Below the pieces are notes generated by a model, which saw only the letters and a program-made list of their open reading frames with translations, was not told where the DNA came from and ran no database searches. Shown piece by piece: positions 5,840 to 9,439 of a DNA stretch of 9,439 nt. Origin of the DNA: Methylococcaceae bacterium (lineage in GTDB: Bacteria; Pseudomonadota; Gammaproteobacteria; Methylococcales; Methylomonadaceae); NCBI GenBank assembly GCA_947505055.1, contig CANNLO010000168.1, forward strand, positions 1 to 9,439, written 5' to 3'. The stretch's first letter is position 1; each line of letters opens with the position of its first letter. The translations under genes and the position numbers were made by a program.

Positions 5840-6777
5840 TGAATAAAATGATGACTCCGACTCTGATTAATTGGACGCTTAATACTATTAATGCCGATCA
5901 GGACAATTTTATGCCCCCTTATGATATGCATGAGGCTCTTGACCGATTGGAGGCACTACCGCCTTTATCCGGTATCGGACTGCGTATTATGGAATTGGCA
6001 AATGATCCCTCCGCAGATGCCAATGGATTAGCGGAAATTATTGAACAGGATACTGTGGTATCGGCACAAATAATACGCTTGGCCGGATCGCCTGTTTATG
6101 GTTTCTCGGGAACGGATCTTAATGTTCGCGATTCGATTAGCGAGGTTCTGGGCTTTGATTTTGCGTGTAATTTAGCTCTTGCATTGTCTGCATTTCCATC
6201 ATTAAAGATGTCTAAAGACGGAGCAATTGGCACCCGTCTATATTGGATTCATGCTATTGCCAGTATGCAACTTATGCAATTGCTGAACAATCAATTAGCC
6301 GTATCAAAGAAATTTCATGATGCAGAATTAATACAGTCAGGATTGATGCACAACATTGGATTGCCATTATTGGCGGATCAATTTCCAATAGAATTTGATC
6401 ATTTAAATATATTGGCAAGTGCAAACCCAACTATGCCAATTATAGAATTGGAAAAATTCGCCTTAGGTATTGACCATAATATTCTTGGTGCCTGGCTGAT
6501 GCGGTCATGGAGCATGCCCAAATCGATTATTGATGTCGTTAATAACCATCACAATCCACAATATCGCGGTGAGAGCTATAAGTTGAATCTGCTGACTTAT
6601 TTAAGTGATTGTTTACTAGGTAAGCTTAGAATTGGCCATGCTGCACAAAAACAATCCTATTCTCCTGAACTTCTAAGTGACCTGGGTTTGACTGTAGAGG
6701 CTATTGAGAAGTCGATTGGTTGTCTTTATGACAATCTGGAAAATATTATTATGATGGCAGAAATGATCACGGAATAA
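5836..6777 (+). CDS. HDOD-domain signalling protein
   Basis: HDOD proteins are HD-GYP relatives that have lost the metal-binding catalytic residues; they act as scaffolds or regulators in signal transduction, often linked to cyclic-di-GMP, motility or stress. From ATG 5836 the product has 313 residues. The domain begins near LDRLEALPPLSGIGLRIMELANDP, continues with LAEIIEQDTVVSAQIIRLAGSPVYG and VRDSISEVLGFD, and ends near VVNNHHNP. At the HD position the sequence is GLMHNIGLPLLAD: the Asp of the catalytic HD pair is replaced by Asn, as expected for a non-enzymatic HDOD. No extra receiver, GGDEF or EAL domain is present. A TTG at 5809 would add nine residues but has no ribosome binding site; the ATG at 5836 is preferred because of the ATGA overlap with the leader ORF. 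Probably in one transcript with the small gene at 5492. Confidence 0.9.
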   Translation: MMNKMMTPTLINWTLNTINADQDNFMPPYDMHEALDRLEALPPLSGIGLRIMELANDPSADANGLAEIIEQDTVVSAQIIRLAGSPVYGFSGTDLNVRDSISEVLGFDFACNLALALSAFPSLKMSKDGAIGTRLYWIHAIASMQLMQLLNNQLAVSKKFHDAELIQSGLMHNIGLPLLADQFPIEFDHLNILASANPTMPIIELEKFALGIDHNILGAWLMRSWSMPKSIIDVVNNHHNPQYRGESYKLNLLTYLSDCLLGKLRIGHAAQKQSYSPELLSDLGLTVEAIEKSIGCLYDNLENIIMMAEMITE

Positions 6778-7216
6778 TGACTCGATGTATTCTGTGGCAT
6801 TATGATCGGGAACTGACTGCCAAATAATATAAATGGAGAAAGGGTGCTGGTAAATTCTATATAACAAGGCATTCAGTGGCCCTATGGAGAGAATTGCCAA
6901 TATATGCCATCCTCAATAATCCCTTCAGTATCCTTTGGAAATCCCCGCTGAAGAAACAATGCAAACAATGCAAAGGCATACAGAAGAAATATTATTGTAT
7001 CCCGACCCCATTATTCGGGAGAATTGCACCGTCCCCCTCATTTCTATATGCAATGCTGCAGAAAAACAATAATTGAAACGATTTTCTGAGTTTTGGCGGT
7101 CGTATTTTCAGAGTCAAAAGAACCGCCATAATGAGAAAAGCTGTAACGGTCGACTCTTAATTAACTAAAGTACCCCCTATTTAAGGTTACCTTTTTAATG
7201 CTAAACAAAGCTGTGC
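6778..7216. other. Intergenic region without a supported gene
   Basis: No convincing coding region. A 66-codon frame from GTG 6876 contains KKQCKQCKG and YYC, faintly like the Cys-rich start of some transposases, but has no ribosome binding site and no further similarity. Two modest inverted repeats are visible: TCCCGA/TCGGGA (7000-7005, 7015-7020) and TGGCGGT/ACCGCCA (7094-7100, 7122-7128). Neither has a T-run, and no clear terminator for the HDOD gene is seen. Confidence 0.5.
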
Positions 7217-7519
7217 TTAGTGAGGAATTTCCGCGCGTTGAACAAGTGGCGTTCCTGCTTGTCTGACTTTCCATAGATCATAGGCCGCTTGCTGAGTGAT
7301 CCATAAATCAGCCTTACCGCCGTTTTCTATGCCTAGCCAGTTCTCAAGCCTTACTGCCATTTCTGGAGACAAAGCCGCTTTGCAATTTAACACCCTGGAT
7401 AATGCCGCGCGGGTCACGCCAAGCTGTTTAGCGGCTTCGGTTATGGTTATTTTTAAGGCGGGTAAAACATCCTCGCGTAATGTTTCGCCGGGGTGGGGTG
7501 GGTTATACATCAATGACAT
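7217..7519 (-). CDS. higA: HigA-family antitoxin (XRE-type HTH)
   Basis: Antitoxin and autorepressor that should bind and neutralise the HigB toxin encoded just upstream. The 100-residue product starts MSLMYNPPHPGETLREDVLPAL, the typical HigA opening, followed by a helix-turn-helix ITEAAKQLGVTRAALSRVLN (about 26-45), then SPEMAVRLENWLG and ADLWITQQAAYDLW, all characteristic of the family. The start at 7519 is chosen because AAGGAG lies nine bases upstream; a longer frame from 7546 would overlap higB and adds residues not seen in the family. The SD sequence is fused with the higB stop (TAAGGAG), which suggests translational coupling. Confidence 0.93.
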   Translation of the reverse strand: MSLMYNPPHPGETLREDVLPALKITITEAAKQLGVTRAALSRVLNCKAALSPEMAVRLENWLGIENGGKADLWITQQAAYDLWKVRQAGTPLVQRAEIPH

Positions 7520-7532
7520 GGTGGGCAACTCC

Positions 7533-7811
7533 TTAGTGGTAATCAAGATAATTGACTAGAGCAACGTCCTTATCTTCAAATTTGAATGTTATCCGCCAAT
7601 TGCCATTGACGGTAATTGAGTAATGGCCCTCAAGGCTACCAACCAATTGATGCAAACCCCAACCGGGTAAATTAACATCATTGGCGGTCTTGGCAATGTC
7701 CAGCCTTAACAATTGGCGCATTAGTCTTGGTGCGTGGTCCGGTTTGATTCCGGCCTTACTGCCCGTCTCAAAAAACAGCCTCAAACCTTTGTGTTGAAAT
7801 GATTTAATCAT
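7533..7811 (-). CDS. higB: HigB toxin (RelE-like mRNA interferase)
   Basis: HigB is a ribosome-dependent mRNA endonuclease of the RelE superfamily. The 92-residue product has the family signature: MIKSFQHKGLRLFFETGSKAGI at the start, HAPRLMRQLLRLD, LPGWGLHQLVGSLEGHYSITVNGNWRITFKFED in the core and VNYLDYH at the end. Length and all main blocks are intact, so it should be functional. The toxin gene comes first, the order usual for higBA and opposite to most toxin-antitoxin pairs. Only 13 bases separate it from higA. Translation probably starts on a nearly leaderless mRNA. Confidence 0.94.
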   Translation of the reverse strand: MIKSFQHKGLRLFFETGSKAGIKPDHAPRLMRQLLRLDIAKTANDVNLPGWGLHQLVGSLEGHYSITVNGNWRITFKFEDKDVALVNYLDYH

Positions 7812-7817
7812 GCGCCT

Positions 7818-7846
7818 ATTGTATAGCGCAGCGTTTCACCGTCCAA
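7818..7846 (-). promoter_or_regulatory. Promoter of higBA
   Basis: On the minus strand: -35 TTGGAC (7841-7846), 17-base spacer, -10 TACAAT (7818-7823). The higB ATG follows six bases after the -10, so initiation would fall about on the ATG. No Shine-Dalgarno sequence is present before higB. A second AT-rich stretch upstream (TATATATT, around 7847-7854) could hold an alternative -10. Confidence 0.5.
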
Positions 7847-8362
7847 TATATAATTTCATACCGCCTTTCTTATTGGCGTTATGCCTGAGCGGGTAAAGGG
7901 TCTGCTCAGGACAGTCTGAAACATCACTCTATATTTTGTATCTAAATACATATTTACCACAAAAACCATTGATTTTTAACTTAATTAACATTTAAAATTA
8001 AATAGTGGTACACGCATTGGTACACCTTTTTTGTGCGCTTAGGTGGGATTGTATGGGTTTGATTGAAATGATAACAAATAAAATCACTTTCGTTTAAATC
8101 AAACCGCAACTATTGCCGATTGTTATTAGGGGAGGGTTATCAAACTTCTGCACTTTACGGCACTTTGTGAAAATTCAGCTTTCCAGTTCAACTAAATAAC
8201 AATGTAATATTGAATCGCTATTACTCTGAATTTCCCGCGCGTGAAAAAAGAGGGGAGGGAGCGGTCACCGGAAACCAAACACAATGACTTTTTACCCGCA
8301 CTATACTCTTGCTACAATCTTGCAGTAACCTTGCCCGTAACCATTGCACTCAATTTACCTGA
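7847..8362. other. Intergenic region, possible remnant of an integration site
   Basis: No gene seen on either strand. The AT-rich left half contains TGGTACAC twice in tandem (8006-8013 and 8018-8025), followed by CTTTTTT. Toward the right, CTTGC-based 12-base units repeat imperfectly between 8307 and 8341 (CTTGCAGTAAC, CTTGCCCGTAAC). The zinc-ribbon gene converges onto this region from the right. Confidence 0.4.
8006..8025. repeat. Tandem TGGTACAC direct repeat
   Basis: Two exact 8-base copies, 12 bases start to start. Similar paired TGGTACAC motifs are, as I recall, common close to tRNA-associated tyrosine-integrase attachment sites, possibly as arm-type sites. No integrase or tRNA gene is visible here, so the assignment is only suggestive. 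Confidence 0.4.
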
Positions 8363-8857
8363 TCACATTGGCGCTTGCTGCCTTGCCTGTACTTTAGCGC
8401 ACCATTCCGCCGTATGACCAAAAATACGCTGAACATAAAAATCATGCTCCGCCTTGAGTCGATAAAAGGTTTTCCAGTGCATCCCTTTTCGTTTATAGCC
8501 GTCAGCATGGGCAATGCCAGGTTTCCAGCCTAAGAGATCTCGTAAGTTATTAGCCTTTCTAAATTGTTGATCATGCCAGGTTTCACGCTCTGACTTATAC
8601 GCCAGCCTAAAACATTTACGGCATGCGCACTGACCGTTTGAAAAATAAAGAACGCCGACACGCCCACGGCAATACTCGCACCTGAACCAATGCCGAACAC
8701 CGCCATAATTACAGGCTGTCTGTGTGAGCTGTACCGTATTCTCGTATGGCTTACCCGCTAACGAATACCTGAACCTTGCTGAGCCATGCAAGCGATCTGC
8801 TGCGCCCACTGTATTTATGTTGATGCTGCTTACTTGGTTGGTCGTGCGTTTGCTCAT
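8363..8857 (-). CDS. Zinc-ribbon hypothetical protein of integrative elements or prophages
   Basis: The 164-residue product has a four-Cys zinc ribbon: C60-x2-C63 (FRCEYC) and C79-x2-C82 (CRKC), 15 residues apart. Before it stands QLTQTACNYGGVRHWFRC, a block that recurs in many uncharacterised proteins carried by genomic islands and prophages; after it come LAYKSERE, LGWKPGI and KGMHWKTFYRLKAEHD, also usual for this group. No enzymatic motif is seen; DNA or RNA binding is possible but not shown. The ATG at 8857 has only a weak GGG-containing site upstream. It stands alone, between a possible attachment-site remnant and an IS end, with no integrase in view. Confidence 0.8.
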   Translation of the reverse strand: MSKRTTNQVSSININTVGAADRLHGSARFRYSLAGKPYENTVQLTQTACNYGGVRHWFRCEYCRGRVGVLYFSNGQCACRKCFRLAYKSERETWHDQQFRKANNLRDLLGWKPGIAHADGYKRKGMHWKTFYRLKAEHDFYVQRIFGHTAEWCAKVQARQQAPM

Positions 8858-9082
8858 TTTTCAAACCCAAATCATTAAGGAGTTTTGCGCGCTACCTGCG
8901 CGCCGTGTGTATACTTTTGTAAAGTAAATCGCTGCCCACGAAACAGCTTAAAGCCTTGTAGTTGCTGGTTTTTCTTGCCCGTAAGTTTTCAACTAATTGC
9001 GCTGATAATGCGCGCCAGCCGAATACCAAATAAATAAGGAGCTTTTACCGTCCAGGTGTTGCATTTTCGTTCACCATGCCAC
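8858..9082. other. Upstream region of the zinc-ribbon gene, no supported gene
   Basis: No gene is supported on either strand. GCGCGC-TACCT-GCGCGC (8887-8903) is a GC-rich hairpin in the likely leader of the zinc-ribbon gene. AAGGAG-like sequences on the plus strand (8877-8882 and around 9038) have no useful start codon after them. TATACA on the minus strand near 8910 is a weak -10 candidate. Confidence 0.3.
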
Positions 9083-9249
9083 CTAAGCCAGCGCCGTTAT
9101 TGAATTTAAGCGTCCACCATGCGTTGCATTTGCTGTTTCTTTTCCTGTGCCCTTTTTAGGCTGTTTCAGCGCCTTTTGTGGCTTCGGTATAGCACCGGAT
9201 TGCTTACGCTGCTGCTTGCCAGTATGCGGAATAATTCAGGCTTCACCAT
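9083..9249 (-). pseudogene. Possible frameshifted remnant of a small accessory gene
   Basis: On the minus strand, ATG at 9249 opens MVKPELFRILA. One base shift near 9216 would join it to a frame reading KQQRKQSGAIPKPQKALK and on to HGGRLNSITALA, ending at TAG 9083. The unshifted frame stops at 9166. The Lys/Gln-rich joined product of about 55 residues resembles small proteins of mobile elements. There is no ribosome binding site, and the IS end lies just upstream, so the promoter may have been lost. It could also be chance. Confidence 0.25.
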
Positions 9250-9291
9250 AGCATGTTGGTTATTATTTGAAACTGAGTGTCAGCTAACGAC

Positions 9292-9439
9292 CCAGACTGT
9301 GTAAAAAGACTAAATCAAGTAAAATGTGTCTACCAAAATTATTGGAGAGAGCAGATGAAACGGTTTATTCAAAGTTCGGATAGCAGCCAAGACGCTTTAT
9401 TTCCTGAGCACCTGGAAGACTATGTTGCGGCAGACAATC
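9292..9439 (+). mobile_element. Left end of an insertion sequence, probably IS1182 family (continues beyond window)
   Basis: The sequence CCAGACTGTGTAAAAAG from about 9292 looks like an IS terminal repeat, and a transposase gene starts 60 bases inside. The right end and target duplication are outside, so the exact boundary is a judgement. Confidence 0.55.
9355..9439 (+). CDS. Transposase N-terminus, IS1182-like (truncated by window end)
   Basis: The ATG at 9355 is preceded by GGAGAG (9344-9349). The 28 visible residues, MKRFIQSSDSSQDALFPEHL followed by EDYVAADN, match the opening of IS1182-family DDE transposases, which typically begin with a basic start, then a TLFPE-like block and a DYV..DNPVR block. 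The catalytic part is outside the window, so activity cannot be judged. Confidence 0.75.
   Translation, partial: MKRFIQSSDSSQDALFPEHLEDYVAADN

Noticed and set aside
6876..7076. 66-codon plus-strand frame with KQCKQCKG and YYC
   Set aside because: No ribosome binding site, GTG start, no family match beyond a few Cys; composition looks like chance in an intergenic region.
8330..8984. Direct repeat CTTGCCCGTAA at 8330-8340 and 8974-8984 flanking the zinc-ribbon gene, as attachment or target-site duplication
   Set aside because: Eleven bases within a kilobase can arise by chance, and the left copy lies within local CTTGC repeats; no integrase or inverted repeats support it.
9119..9304. 61-codon plus-strand frame rich in Cys, Leu and Phe
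   Set aside because: It mirrors the Lys/Gln-rich minus-strand frame and runs into the IS end; no ribosome binding site.

Overview
The window looks like chromosomal DNA of a moderately AT-rich gammaproteobacterium. The best marker is a full-length darP (yjgA) gene, a ribosome-assembly factor of Beta- and Gammaproteobacteria. A methanotroph-like lineage (Methylococcales) would fit the mix of genes, but nothing in the window proves it. The layout is loose: about ten genes separated by long intergenic stretches, several of which carry more structure than empty spacer would.

Left part (1-2721): the 3' portion of a large PAS-PAS sensor histidine kinase whose visible N-terminus is a very alanine-rich helical segment, then darP, then a strong perfect-arm hairpin that resembles a dispersed repeat. 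Middle part (2731-4741): about 600 bases without a convincing gene but with several stable predicted hairpins and a textbook intrinsic terminator. The terminator lies only 25 bases before a stand-alone HExxH peptidase related to the FtsH (M41) protease domain. Convergent to that gene is a lipoprotein whose mature part is packed with Cys and His, a likely metal binder.

Regulated unit (4742-6777): a divergent intergenic region of about 750 bases holds a cluster of nested inverted repeats, then operator-like palindromes and repeats, then a good match to a sigma-54 (-24/-12) promoter. It is followed by an unrecognised 74-residue protein ending in an aromatic-rich tail and, 78 bases later, by an HDOD-domain signalling protein. 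The HDOD gene appears to be translated through a 14-codon leader ORF that overlaps its start codon by ATGA. This is the most interesting unit of the window: sigma-54 control, a small exported or processed-looking peptide, and an HDOD regulator.

Right part (7217-9439): accessory DNA. A compact higBA toxin-antitoxin pair on the minus strand, a tandem TGGTACAC repeat of the kind seen near integration sites, a zinc-ribbon protein of the type carried by integrative elements and prophages, a small broken ORF, and the left end of an insertion sequence whose transposase start resembles the IS1182 family. This part looks like the eroded end of an integrated element later hit by an IS.
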